64,000 nt of DNA, from the NCBI RefSeq assembly GCF_008312835.1, contig NZ_VSKS01000002.1, positions 528,811 to 592,810 of the forward strand. The letters run 5' to 3'. The position numbers and the translations under genes are program-made. A model generated the notes under the pieces. It was not told the DNA's origin, ran no database searches, and was given only the letters and a program-made list of their open reading frames with translations. This document shows, one piece after another, positions 26,709 to 34,210 of the stretch. Each line of letters opens with the position of its first letter. Within the stretch, counting starts at the first letter, position 1. The DNA is from Streptomyces marokkonensis (GTDB taxonomy: Bacteria > Actinomycetota > Actinomycetes > Streptomycetales > Streptomycetaceae).

Positions 26709-27536
26709 ATGCGCCCGCCCGTCGCCCACCACCACCCTGCCGGAGGCGCTCCGCGCCGCCCCTTTCGCCCGCCCGTCGCCCACCACCACCCTGCCGGAGG
26801 CGCTCCGCGCCGCCCCTTTCGCCCGCCCGTCGCCCACCACCACCCTGCCGGAGGCGCTCCGCGCCGCCCCTTTCGACTCCTGCTCGTCGAGGACGAAAAA
26901 CGCCTCGCCCTCTCCCTCGCCAAGGGCCTCGCCGCCGAGGGCTACGCCGTGGACGTCGTCCACGACGGCCGGGAGGGACTGCACCGGGCCACGGAGGGGA
27001 CGTACGACCTGCTGATCCTCGACATCATGCTGCCCGGCCTCAACGGTTACCGCGTCTGCGCCGCCCTGCGCGCCGCCGGACACGACGTGCCGATCCTGAT
27101 GCTCACCGCCAAGGACGGCGAGTACGACGAGGCCGAGGGCCTGGACACCGGCGCCGACGACTACCTCACCAAGCCGTTCTCGTACGTCGTCCTCGTCGCC
27201 AGGATCAAGGCGCTGCTGCGCCGCCGGCCGGCCACCGGGGCCTCCCCGGTCCATGTGCACGGCGACCTCAAGGTGGACACCGCCGCCCGCCGGGTCTTCC
27301 TGGGCGAGGACGAAGTGGCCCTGACCACCAAGGAGTTCTCGGTGCTCGAGCATCTGGTGCTGAGGGCCGGCGAGGTGGTCTCCAAGGCGGACATCCTCGA
27401 ACACGTCTGGGACTTCGCCTACGAGGGCGACCCCAACATCGTCGAGGTCTACATCAGCGCCCTGCGCCGCAAACTGCGCGCCGGACTGATCCGCACCGTG
27501 CGGGGCGCCGGCTACCGCCTGGAGACGGCGCCGTGA
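26709..27536 (+). CDS. OmpR-family response regulator with a tripled N-terminal insert
   Basis: A 275-residue regulator. Residues 2-55 are three identical copies of an 18-residue unit (PPVAHHHPAGGAPRRPFR); the receiver begins LLLVEDEKRLAL, with phospho-acceptor Asp in LLILDIMLPGLNGY and Lys in YLTKPFSYVVL; the winged helix spans about 180-275 (LTTKEFSVLEHL ending TVRGAGYRLE). Removing 26713-26874 restores an ordinary 221-residue regulator starting MRLLLVEDE behind CTGGAGGAC. It partners the kinase that overlaps its stop codon. Confidence 0.92.
   Translation: MRPPVAHHHPAGGAPRRPFRPPVAHHHPAGGAPRRPFRPPVAHHHPAGGAPRRPFRLLLVEDEKRLALSLAKGLAAEGYAVDVVHDGREGLHRATEGTYDLLILDIMLPGLNGYRVCAALRAAGHDVPILMLTAKDGEYDEAEGLDTGADDYLTKPFSYVVLVARIKALLRRRPATGASPVHVHGDLKVDTAARRVFLGEDEVALTTKEFSVLEHLVLRAGEVVSKADILEHVWDFAYEGDPNIVEVYISALRRKLRAGLIRTVRGAGYRLETAP
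26713..26874 (+). repeat. Three perfect 54-bp tandem repeats inside a coding region
   Basis: Three identical units at 26713-26766, 26767-26820 and 26821-26874, each starting GCCCGCCCGTCGCC and ending GCCGCCCCTTTC. The unit contains the inverted core GGAGGCGCTCC and resembles the tails of Streptomyces REP elements (on the other strand AAGGGGCGGCG). The period is a multiple of three, so the frame is kept. It interrupts codon 2 of the response regulator. Confidence 0.95.
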
Positions 27537-28984
27537 GCCGGCTGTTCGGGTCGGTCCGGGCGCGGGCGACGCTCGGCGCCACCCTCGTCGTCGCGGTGGC
27601 CCTGGTCGCGGCCGGCACCGCGGTCCTGCTGTCGCTGCGCTCCAACCTGATCGGGGAGGCCGGCACCCAGGCGGAGCGCTCCGCACGGGCGGTCGCCTCC
27701 GAACTCGCCGCCCGGACGCCGTACGACGGGCTCTCCGGGCTGGACGGTGACGACCGGCCGGTGCAGATCGTGGACGAGGCCGGCACGCTCGTCGCGGCCT
27801 CCGAGGACCTGGAGCGGATCACCGGCACGGCGACCACCGAGGTGGAGCCACGGCCGTCGGCACCCGGCGGCGACGACGATGACGACGCGGACGACTCCCG
27901 CGGTGACGACTCCGACGACTCCGGCGACTCCGGCGGCGAATCCCTGTCGCCCGGCGAGATCGCCCGCGAGACCACCTTCAGCAACGGCTCCGCGACGATC
28001 GACGGCGACACCGAGGACTACCGCTTCGCCGCCGTGGACGTGGAGACCGCGGACCGGGGCCGCCTCACCGTCCACGCGGGTGCCCCGCTCGCCGCCGAGC
28101 ACAGCGCGGTGAGCACCGCCCTGACCGGGATGCTCATCGGCCTGCCCCTGCTGCTCGGCGTCGTCGCCGGCGTGACCTGGCTGGTCACCGGGCGTGCCCT
28201 GCGTCCGGTGGAGGGCATCCGGCGGGAGATGGCCGCGATCACCGCCTCCGAGGACCTGGCCCGCCGCGTTCCCGAACCGGCGACGCACGACGAGATCGCC
28301 CGCCTCGCCCGCACCACCAACGCCACCCTCGCCGCGCTGGAGGCGTCCGTGGAGCGGCAGCGGCGGTTCGTGGCGGACGCCTCCCACGAGCTGCGCAGCC
28401 CCATCGCCTCCCTGCGCACCCAGCTGGAGGTGGCCGCCGCCCATCCCGGGCTGCTCGACCTGGACGGCGCCGTCGAGGACACCGTGCGGCTCCAGCACCT
28501 CGCCGCCGATCTGCTGCTGCTCGCCCGGCTGGACGCGGGGGAGCGGCCCGCCGGCGCCCGGGTCGACCTGGCCGCGCTGGCCCGCGATGAGGCCGCGGGG
28601 CGTTCGGGGGTGACGGTGGAAGCGGAGTCGGCCGAGGTGACCGGATCGCGGGGGCAGCTCGGGCGCCTGCTCGCCAACCTGCTGGACAACGCGGGCCGGC
28701 ACGCCCGCGAGCGGGTCACCGTGACCGTGCGGCGGGAGGGTGCCTGGGCGGTGCTCGGGGTGGCCGACGACGGCGAGGGGGTGGCCGAGGCCGACCGGGA
28801 GCGGATCTTCGAGCGGTTCGTACGGCTGGACGCCGCCCGCAGCCGCGACGACGGCGGTGCCGGGCTGGGACTCGCGATCGCCAGGGACGTCGCCGTACGG
28901 CACGGCGGGACGCTCACGGTGGGTGCGGCTCCGGCCGGCGGAGCCCTGTTCGAACTCCGCCTGCCGCTCGCCCGCTCGGGTTGA
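27533..28984 (+). CDS. HisKA sensor kinase with acidic extracellular domain
   Basis: A 483-residue kinase: first helix near residues 12-34, an extracellular domain of about 150 residues with an Asp/Ser-rich stretch (GGDDDDDADDSRGDDSDD), second helix near 198-222 (ALTGMLIGLPLLLGVVAGVT), HAMP, then DASHELRSPIASLRTQ with the phospho-His, and the ATPase boxes NLLDNAGRHAR, ADDGEGV and GAGLGLAIARDV. The GTG start overlaps the regulator stop (GTGA). The acidic loop and the acidic PepSY protein next door suggest sensing of cations or cationic peptides (inference). Confidence 0.93.
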   Translation: MSRLFGSVRARATLGATLVVAVALVAAGTAVLLSLRSNLIGEAGTQAERSARAVASELAARTPYDGLSGLDGDDRPVQIVDEAGTLVAASEDLERITGTATTEVEPRPSAPGGDDDDDADDSRGDDSDDSGDSGGESLSPGEIARETTFSNGSATIDGDTEDYRFAAVDVETADRGRLTVHAGAPLAAEHSAVSTALTGMLIGLPLLLGVVAGVTWLVTGRALRPVEGIRREMAAITASEDLARRVPEPATHDEIARLARTTNATLAALEASVERQRRFVADASHELRSPIASLRTQLEVAAAHPGLLDLDGAVEDTVRLQHLAADLLLLARLDAGERPAGARVDLAALARDEAAGRSGVTVEAESAEVTGSRGQLGRLLANLLDNAGRHARERVTVTVRREGAWAVLGVADDGEGVAEADRERIFERFVRLDAARSRDDGGAGLGLAIARDVAVRHGGTLTVGAAPAGGALFELRLPLARSG

Positions 28985-28990
28985 GAGCCG

Positions 28991-29467
28991 TCAGGGACGT
29001 CCCCGTTGCGCCCGCAGGTGCTCGGCGATGGGTTTGAGGGCCTTGTCGAGCTCGGTGAGCGCCTCTGGGGAGAGCAGGTCGATGAAGTGCCGGCGCACGG
29101 ATGCCACGTGATGCGGCGCGACCTTCTGCATGGTCTCCATGCCGTGCTCGGTGAGTACCGCGTACAGCCCGCGGCGGTCGGACTCGCAGTTCTCCCGCCG
29201 GACCAGGTCCGCGTTCTCCATCCGGGTGATCTGGTGCGAGAGGCGGCTCTTGGACTGCATGGTGGCGGAGGCGAGGTCGCTCATCCGCATCCGCCGGTCG
29301 TCCGACTCGGACAGGTTCACCAGGATCTCGTAGTCGTTCATTGTCAGGCCGAACGGCTGCAGATCCTTCTCGAGCTGGTATGTCAACAGTTTGTTGACCT
29401 CCAGGTGGGTGCGCCAGGCGCACTGCTCCGCGTTGGTCAGCCAGCGGGTGGCCGTCTCGGTCTCCAT
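28991..29467 (-). CDS. absC: MarR-family regulator, AbsC-like
   Basis: A 158-residue MarR protein with the same length and start (METETATRWLTNAEQCAWRT) that I recall for AbsC of S. coelicolor, a zinc-responsive pleiotropic regulator needed for antibiotic production at low zinc. The winged helix spans about 50-120 (MRMSDLASATMQSKSRLSHQ and wing RRENCESDRRGLY). A dyad AGTT-N8-AACT lies about 20 bp upstream and might be its own operator. The symbol rests on memory of the family, not alignment. It converges with the kinase gene, 6 bp away. Confidence 0.82.
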   Translation of the reverse strand: METETATRWLTNAEQCAWRTHLEVNKLLTYQLEKDLQPFGLTMNDYEILVNLSESDDRRMRMSDLASATMQSKSRLSHQITRMENADLVRRENCESDRRGLYAVLTEHGMETMQKVAPHHVASVRRHFIDLLSPEALTELDKALKPIAEHLRAQRGRP

Positions 29468-29564
29468 GAATGAAGTCTACCTAAGGAAGTTGAAAGGCGA
29501 ACTAATGAGGCTTCCGTGTGACATCACGTGCAGGCGTTCGATGTCACACCCCGCACACTACCGC

Positions 29565-30365
29565 TCACAGACCGAAGCGACGCTGGAGGTCTCCCAGCTG
29601 TCCGGGAAGGCGCGGTGCCCCACCCGCCTGCCCCTGCCCGCCGGGGACACCGCCCCCGGGTACCCCCGGCTCGTGCGGAGCAACCCCCGTCGCCTGCTCC
29701 GCCATCAGCGTCTCGGAGGACTGGAGCAGCACCGTGCCCGCCCCCACGAACTCGAACTGGTGCTCCTCGCCGGACGCCCCGCCCAGGCCCGTCATCGCAC
29801 GTAGACCGCCCATCAGGCCGGTCATGTACCCGTGGTCGTAGTGGTGGCACGGAGAGGGGCAGTCCGCCCAGCCGACCAGCGCCTGGGGGTCCACCCGGAT
29901 CGGCGGCTCCATGAACACCACCGGACCGTTTGATGCGGCGACGAACTTCCCGGTTCCGATCAGGGTCAGAAAACCCGGCACGATCGACTGCTTCAGTGAC
30001 AGACTTGGCTGAAAAGCTAGCAAGTTGCCCGAGCGAATGGTCAGGTTGCCGTCCTCGAGGTCGTACGAATTCACATCGAAGGCCCGGTCGGCGAGGAGCA
30101 TCTTGCCCGAGCCCTCCGCCACGACCCAGTCGCTCGCGTGCAGAGGCGAATGGAACGACGTACGGACAAGTCGGTCGAGTTGCCCGTGCCCGATGCCGTT
30201 GAACTCGATCGAGCCGTAGTAGGCGATCATCTTCCCCTTCTGCATGAACCACTGGGTGCCCTTGAGCTCCACGCAGAAGGTGTAGTGATCGACGTTGTCG
30301 TCCGACGGCAGCGTCATAGGGTCGTGGGCCACGGGTCCGGCGCCCGGCGTTCCGTACGTGCTCAA
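29565..30365 (-). CDS. AIM24-family protein, third of a tandem triplet
   Basis: A 266-residue protein of the AIM24/TIGR00266 beta-helix family. Visible are KMIAYYGSIEFNG, GSGKMLLADRAFDVNSYDLE and FVGAGTVLLQSSE, followed by a Gly/Pro-rich tail. A TTG at 30365 overlapping the previous stop (TTGA) is the coupled start; an ATG at 30317 (MTLPSDDN) is the alternative. AIM24 is needed for mitochondrial organisation in yeast; the bacterial role is unclear, though membrane or surface scaffolding has been suggested. Confidence 0.85.
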   Translation of the reverse strand: MSTYGTPGAGPVAHDPMTLPSDDNVDHYTFCVELKGTQWFMQKGKMIAYYGSIEFNGIGHGQLDRLVRTSFHSPLHASDWVVAEGSGKMLLADRAFDVNSYDLEDGNLTIRSGNLLAFQPSLSLKQSIVPGFLTLIGTGKFVAASNGPVVFMEPPIRVDPQALVGWADCPSPCHHYDHGYMTGLMGGLRAMTGLGGASGEEHQFEFVGAGTVLLQSSETLMAEQATGVAPHEPGVPGGGVPGGQGQAGGAPRLPGQLGDLQRRFGL

Positions 30366-31012
30366 AGCTTCTCCTCCGACGCCTGGACGTACACGGCACC
30401 GCTGCCGCTCAGCTCCAACTGGAAGGCCTCGCCGGAGCCCCGGCCCACCATGTCCCGCCAGCCGAGGGCGGTCGACAGCTTGTTGCGGACGTCACCGTGG
30501 TGGGCGACGTAGGCCTGCGGGTCGACGTGCACCGGCCGCTGCGGGGTGATCGGGACCTCGATCACCCCTCCGTGCGCCATCACGGCGACGGAGCCGTGCC
30601 CCTTCAGTGAGGTGGTGAACAGCCCCTGCCCCGAGACCTGTCCCCGGACCATGCCCATCACCCCGCCCTGGGAGCCGAGGAACACCGTGCCCTGCTCCAG
30701 CGTGCCCTCGAAGGCGAGCAGCCGGTCGGCCTCGACGTACAGCGTGTCCCCGGCGAGGTTGATCACCTGGATGTGGTGGCCGCCGTGCCCGAACAGGACG
30801 GTGCCGCTGCCCTCGACGGTCATCAGGGGCGTGTCCTCGTTGGCCACGCGCCGGCCGATCATCGAGACCAGCCCGCCCTGGCCGCCGCGCAGATTGGGTG
30901 TGAAGGCGACCTCCCCCTTGTACGCGAGCATCGCGCCGCGCTGGCTGAACAGCCGCTGACCGGGCGCCAGGGTCGCCTCGACCATCTTCGCGTTGATCTC
31001 CCGGAAGGCCAT
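30362..31012 (-). CDS. AIM24-family protein, second of a tandem triplet
   Basis: A 216-residue AIM24-family protein starting MAFREINAKMVEATLAPGQR at 31012, one base after the upstream stop. Family features are GAMLAYKGEVAFTPN, VEGSGTVLFGHGGHHIQVI and the C-terminal LELSGSGAVYVQASE. It is more similar to the first copy than to the longer third copy. The three genes are overlapping or abutting, so their products are probably made together and may form a hetero-oligomer (inference). Confidence 0.88.
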   Translation of the reverse strand: MAFREINAKMVEATLAPGQRLFSQRGAMLAYKGEVAFTPNLRGGQGGLVSMIGRRVANEDTPLMTVEGSGTVLFGHGGHHIQVINLAGDTLYVEADRLLAFEGTLEQGTVFLGSQGGVMGMVRGQVSGQGLFTTSLKGHGSVAVMAHGGVIEVPITPQRPVHVDPQAYVAHHGDVRNKLSTALGWRDMVGRGSGEAFQLELSGSGAVYVQASEEKL

Positions 31013-31013
31013 G

Positions 31014-31646
31014 TCAGACGTCCCCCGCGATCGTGTTGCGCTCACTGGGCTGGACGTAGACCACCCCGTCGCCCTCGAACCGGATCTGGAAGGCCTCGCC
31101 GCCGCCCTCTCCCATCAGCGTGCGGAAGGTCACACCCGACTGGAAGGACTGCCGCAGATCGCCCTGGTGGGCCACATACGCGCCCGGGTCGACCGTCAGC
31201 GGGTACTGCGGGCTGACCCGGAGCAGCACGGCCGGCCCGTCCGACAGGAGCGCGGCCTGGCCGTGCCCCTCGACCGTGGTCGTGAACAGCCCGTTGCCCT
31301 GCGAGGCCCCGCGCAGCCCGGTGAACGTGGTCCCGGTACGCAGCCCCCCGTCCGTCGCCAGCAGATTGCTGGACTCCACGTACAGCTTCTCGCCCTGCAG
31401 CCCCACCAGATTGATCTCGGAGGCCCGGTCCGCGAAAAAGCAGGTCCCGTGCCCCTTCACCTCCATCAGTGTCATCTGCTCACCCGTGAGCCGCCGGGTC
31501 ACCATCCCCCGCAGACCCTCACCGCCACCGCTGAGCTTCTTGAAGGCCATCTCGCCGTCGTACGCGACCATGGAGCCGTTCTTCGCCTTCACGGCATCCC
31601 CGGTCATGTCGACAGCGAGCACCTTGCTGCTCTGAAGTCGGAACAT
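31014..31646 (-). CDS. AIM24-family protein, first of a tandem triplet
   Basis: A 210-residue AIM24-family protein, first gene of the three-gene operon. It starts MFRLQSSKVLAVDMTGDAVK at the ATG at 31646; a GTG two codons earlier is possible. Typical segments are GSMVAYDGEMAFKKL, VKGHGTCFFADRASEINLV and IRFEGDGVVYVQPSE. No signal peptide or transmembrane helix is visible in any of the three copies. Confidence 0.88.
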   Translation of the reverse strand: MFRLQSSKVLAVDMTGDAVKAKNGSMVAYDGEMAFKKLSGGGEGLRGMVTRRLTGEQMTLMEVKGHGTCFFADRASEINLVGLQGEKLYVESSNLLATDGGLRTGTTFTGLRGASQGNGLFTTTVEGHGQAALLSDGPAVLLRVSPQYPLTVDPGAYVAHQGDLRQSFQSGVTFRTLMGEGGGEAFQIRFEGDGVVYVQPSERNTIAGDV

Positions 31647-31844
31647 CGCCACGCTTGCGACGGTAGCGGCACCTTTGCCCCCGCCGACAGATCCTGTGGA
31701 CGGAGTCGCACCCTGAACGAACCCCTACGCGGACCCCCTCCCGTGATCGCGAGCGGAGTTTGCCACAATGGACGCGCGCTTGTGCGCGTGTTCACAAGCC
31801 GTCCGACCCGTCGACGCCGACGTCTCTCCCACCGAAGGTGACCC

Positions 31845-32189
31845 GTGGACATCAAGACCGCCTCCGCCCTCCGCCGCCTCCGCCTGGTCTCGGGCCCCGA
31901 AGCGATCTCGTTCCTGCTGCTGCTCGTCTGCTCGGTCCTGAAGCGGACCACCGACTTCAACGCCGTCCCGGTCATGGGCGCCGTCCACGGCTTCCTCTTC
32001 GTCCTCTACGTGCTCTTCTGGGCCGATGCCTGGAACCGCGCCCAGTGGCCGCTGAAGACCGCCGCCTTCTACTTCCTGATGTCGGTCCTGCCCACCGGCG
32101 GCTTCTTCGCCGACCGCCGGCTCAAGCGGGAGGCCGAGGACGCGGTGATCGCCTCCCGCGCCCGCAACGAAGGTGTCGTGAACGCGTGA
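31845..32189 (+). CDS. DUF3817 membrane protein (copy 1)
   Basis: A 114-residue protein with three predicted transmembrane helices and the DUF3817 pattern: an N-terminal [17 protein letters not shown] segment, a [16 protein letters not shown] helix with conserved His, and [14 protein letters not shown] at the C-terminus. The GTG at 31845 follows GAAGGTG. It overlaps the thiamine-binding-like gene by GTGA. A paralogue lies at 33.8 kb. Function unknown. Confidence 0.9.
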   Translation: MDIKTASALRRLRLVSGPEAISFLLLLVCSVLKRTTDFNAVPVMGAVHGFLFVLYVLFWADAWNRAQWPLKTAAFYFLMSVLPTGGFFADRRLKREAEDAVIASRARNEGVVNA

Positions 32190-32488
32190 TCGTCGCCTTC
32201 TCCGTGACGCCGCTCGGCGTCGGCGAGGACGTGGGGGAGTACGTCGCCGACGCCGTGCGGGTGGTCCGCGAGTCCGGGCTGCCGAACCGCACCGACGCCA
32301 TGTTCACCTCGGTGGAAGGTGAGTGGGACGAGGTCATGGACGTGGTGAGGCGCGCCGTGGCCGCCGTGGAGGCGCGCGCTCCGCGCGTCTCCCTGGTCCT
32401 CAAGGCGGACATCCGCCCGGGTGTGGAGGACGGTCTCACGTCGAAGGTCGAGACCGTCGAACGTCACCTGGCTCAGCCCGGCGGTTGA
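32186..32488 (+). CDS. MTH1187/YkoF-like thiamine-binding protein
   Basis: A 100-residue ferredoxin-fold protein of the MTH1187/DUF77 family ([51 protein letters not shown]). Family members bind thiamine or its pyrimidine moiety and are often cytoplasmic. The GTG start overlaps the DUF3817 stop, so the two are coupled. No thiamine genes or TPP riboswitch are nearby. Confidence 0.88.
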   Translation: MIVAFSVTPLGVGEDVGEYVADAVRVVRESGLPNRTDAMFTSVEGEWDEVMDVVRRAVAAVEARAPRVSLVLKADIRPGVEDGLTSKVETVERHLAQPGG

Positions 32489-32549
32489 CGGTGGACCGAT
32501 GGGCGAGACAGGGCTGACCGACATATGACCGGCCGGTAGGGTCTGGGGC

Positions 32550-33059
32550 GTGCCGAAGCCGCTCAGTCTCTCGTTCGATCCCATCGCCCGCGCCGACGAG
32601 CTCTGGAAGCAGCGCTGGGGAAACGTGCCGTCGATGGCCGCCATCACCTCGGTCATGCGGGCGCACCAGATCCTGCTGGCCGAGGTCGATGCGGTGGTCA
32701 AGCCGTACGGGCTCACGTTCGCGCGGTACGAGGCCCTGGTGCTGCTGACCTTCTCCAAGTCCGGTGAGCTGCCGATGTCCAAGATCGGCGAGCGGCTGAT
32801 GGTGCATCCCACGTCGGTGACGAACACCGTGGACCGCCTGGTGCGGTCGGGCCTGGTCGCCAAGCGCCCCAACCCCAACGACGGCCGCGGCACCCTCGCG
32901 ACCATCACCGACAAGGGCCGCGAGGTGGTCGAGGCCGCCACCCGCGACCTGATGGCGATGGACTTCGGCCTGGGCGCCTACGACGCCGAGGAATGCGCCG
33001 AACTCTTCGCCATCCTCCGCCCGCTGCGGCTGGCGGCGGGGGACTTCGAGGAGAACTGA
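32550..33059 (+). CDS. MarR-family transcriptional regulator
   Basis: A 169-residue MarR protein. The winged helix is clear (LPMSKIGERLMVHPTSVTNT, then RRSGLVAKRPNPNDGRGTLA-like wing). A long N-terminal part (PKPLSLSFDPIARADELWKQ) is typical of a Streptomyces subfamily found near isobutyryl/methylmalonyl-CoA mutase genes. It could bind the 24-bp palindrome before icmA, but that is only positional inference. The start is GTG at 32550. Confidence 0.9.
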   Translation: MPKPLSLSFDPIARADELWKQRWGNVPSMAAITSVMRAHQILLAEVDAVVKPYGLTFARYEALVLLTFSKSGELPMSKIGERLMVHPTSVTNTVDRLVRSGLVAKRPNPNDGRGTLATITDKGREVVEAATRDLMAMDFGLGAYDAEECAELFAILRPLRLAAGDFEEN

Positions 33060-33118
33060 CCGCCGTCCCGGGCCGCGGTCGTACGCGCGGGTGGCACCCG
33101 AACCCGCGTGGGACCCGG

Positions 33119-33619
33119 TCAGTGCGGCCGCGGGCGTGCGGCCCGCAGCCGTACGACGCTCGCCCCGGTCACCCCGGCTCCCGCTGCCAGCAGCGCGACG
33201 CCCGTGCCCACCACGCCCGGCGCGTGGGCGATCCACCGCGAGCCGACTCGCGTCGCGGTGACCTCGGCGGGGTCCTGCCGGCCGTCGTGGTCGACGAACG
33301 TGAGCCGGGTGCGCCGGGCGGGCTTCCGGGACGCGATGTCGGGATACTTCCCGCGCAGCGCGTCCAGCCGGGCCCGTCGCTGTTCCTCCGCGGCCGCCTC
33401 GATCTGCGCGGCGGTGCTGCCGAAGCAGTGCATGACGCTGCCGCCCTTGGCGGTACGCGTCTCGTGGCAGGAGATCCGGGTGAAGGTCCGTGTCTCCAGC
33501 CCCGGCGCCCCGGTCCCGACGGCGGTCACCCCGCCTCCCGCGAGCAGCAGCGCCCCCGCCCCGAGCATCATCACCCCCGCGCCCCTGCCCGGCCGTCCCG
33601 CCGTGCGTATGCCATCCAC
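33119..33619 (-). CDS. Two-helix membrane protein of unknown function
   Basis: A 166-residue protein with an N-terminal helix (VMMLGAGALLLAGGGVTAVG), an extracytoplasmic segment of about 90 residues containing two Cys (ISCHETRTAKGGSVMHCFGS), and a C-terminal helix (GVVGTGVALLAAGAGVTGAS). The layout resembles DUF3592-like membrane proteins, in which the loop may carry a disulfide. No function can be named. It stands alone between the MarR and DUF3817 genes on the opposite strand. Confidence 0.72.
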   Translation of the reverse strand: MDGIRTAGRPGRGAGVMMLGAGALLLAGGGVTAVGTGAPGLETRTFTRISCHETRTAKGGSVMHCFGSTAAQIEAAAEEQRRARLDALRGKYPDIASRKPARRTRLTFVDHDGRQDPAEVTATRVGSRWIAHAPGVVGTGVALLAAGAGVTGASVVRLRAARPRPH

Positions 33620-33789
33620 CCCGGCCCCCCGTCGTGCGACATCGGTGGCCAGGGTAGGGGAGGGAGGACGGTGTGACGGGGGCCATCCGTGCCCCCAGGT
33701 CTACGAGCGCGTCCATCGCCTCGCTGGGGTGACGCGGGGCACGTGCCCCGGCCCTGGTCCGCAGGGAACGGACCGTTACGCTCGACGTC

Positions 33790-34128
33790 ATGAAGAAGAG
33801 CGTGCTGACCCGCTACCGGATCATGGCCTACGTCACCGGTGTCCTCCTCGTCGCGTTGACCTTCGGCATGATCGGCAAGTACGCGCTCAAGCTGGATGCC
33901 GCCGAAGACTTCACCCAGGTGGTCAGCATCGCGCACGGCTGGCTCTACGTCCTGTACCTGATCTTCGCCTTCGACCTCGGTTCCAAGGCGAAGTGGCCGG
34001 TCAAGAAGCAGCTCTGGGTCCTGCTGGCCGGCACCGTCCCCACCGCCGCGTTCTTCGTGGAGCGCAGGATCAGCCGCGAGCTGGACGCGAAGAGCGTGGG
34101 CGATGCACCCGCGGTGGCCAAGGCGTAA
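33790..34128 (+). CDS. DUF3817 membrane protein (copy 2)
   Basis: A 112-residue paralogue of the protein at 31.8 kb, with the same three-helix plan: RYRIMAYVTGVLLVALTFGM, the His-containing SIAHGWLYVLYLIFAFDL, and PTAAFFVERRISREL. The start is ATG at 33790. It is followed by a terminator and then icmA. Function unknown. Confidence 0.9.
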   Translation: MKKSVLTRYRIMAYVTGVLLVALTFGMIGKYALKLDAAEDFTQVVSIAHGWLYVLYLIFAFDLGSKAKWPVKKQLWVLLAGTVPTAAFFVERRISRELDAKSVGDAPAVAKA

Positions 34129-34140
34129 CGTTTCGCGTCA

Positions 34141-34166
34141 CCGCCGCACGGAGCAGCGTGCGGCGG
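34141..34166 (+). terminator. Hairpin terminator before icmA
   Basis: CCGCCGCAC (34141-34149) pairs with GTGCGGCGG (34158-34166) around an 8-nt loop, 12 bp after the DUF3817 stop. It separates that gene from the icmA promoter. Confidence 0.8.
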
Positions 34167-34178
34167 TCTGCCATCGAC

Positions 34179-34202
34179 ATTTACTTGGACGTCCTAGTAA
34201 AT
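34179..34202. promoter_or_regulatory. 24-bp palindrome at the icmA start
   Basis: ATTTACT (34179-34185) and AGTAAAT (34196-34202) flank the inner palindrome GGACGTCC (34187-34194); 11 of 12 symmetric base pairs match. It ends 8 bp before the icmA ATG, is AT-rich, and replaces a normal Shine-Dalgarno region. It is either an operator that overlaps the transcription or translation start, or both. Confidence 0.7.
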
Positions 34203-34210
34203 TTGATGGC

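Noticed and set aside
26713-26874. Possible CRISPR array from three direct repeats
   Set aside because: The units are directly adjacent with no spacers, are in frame in a coding region, and no cas gene is near.
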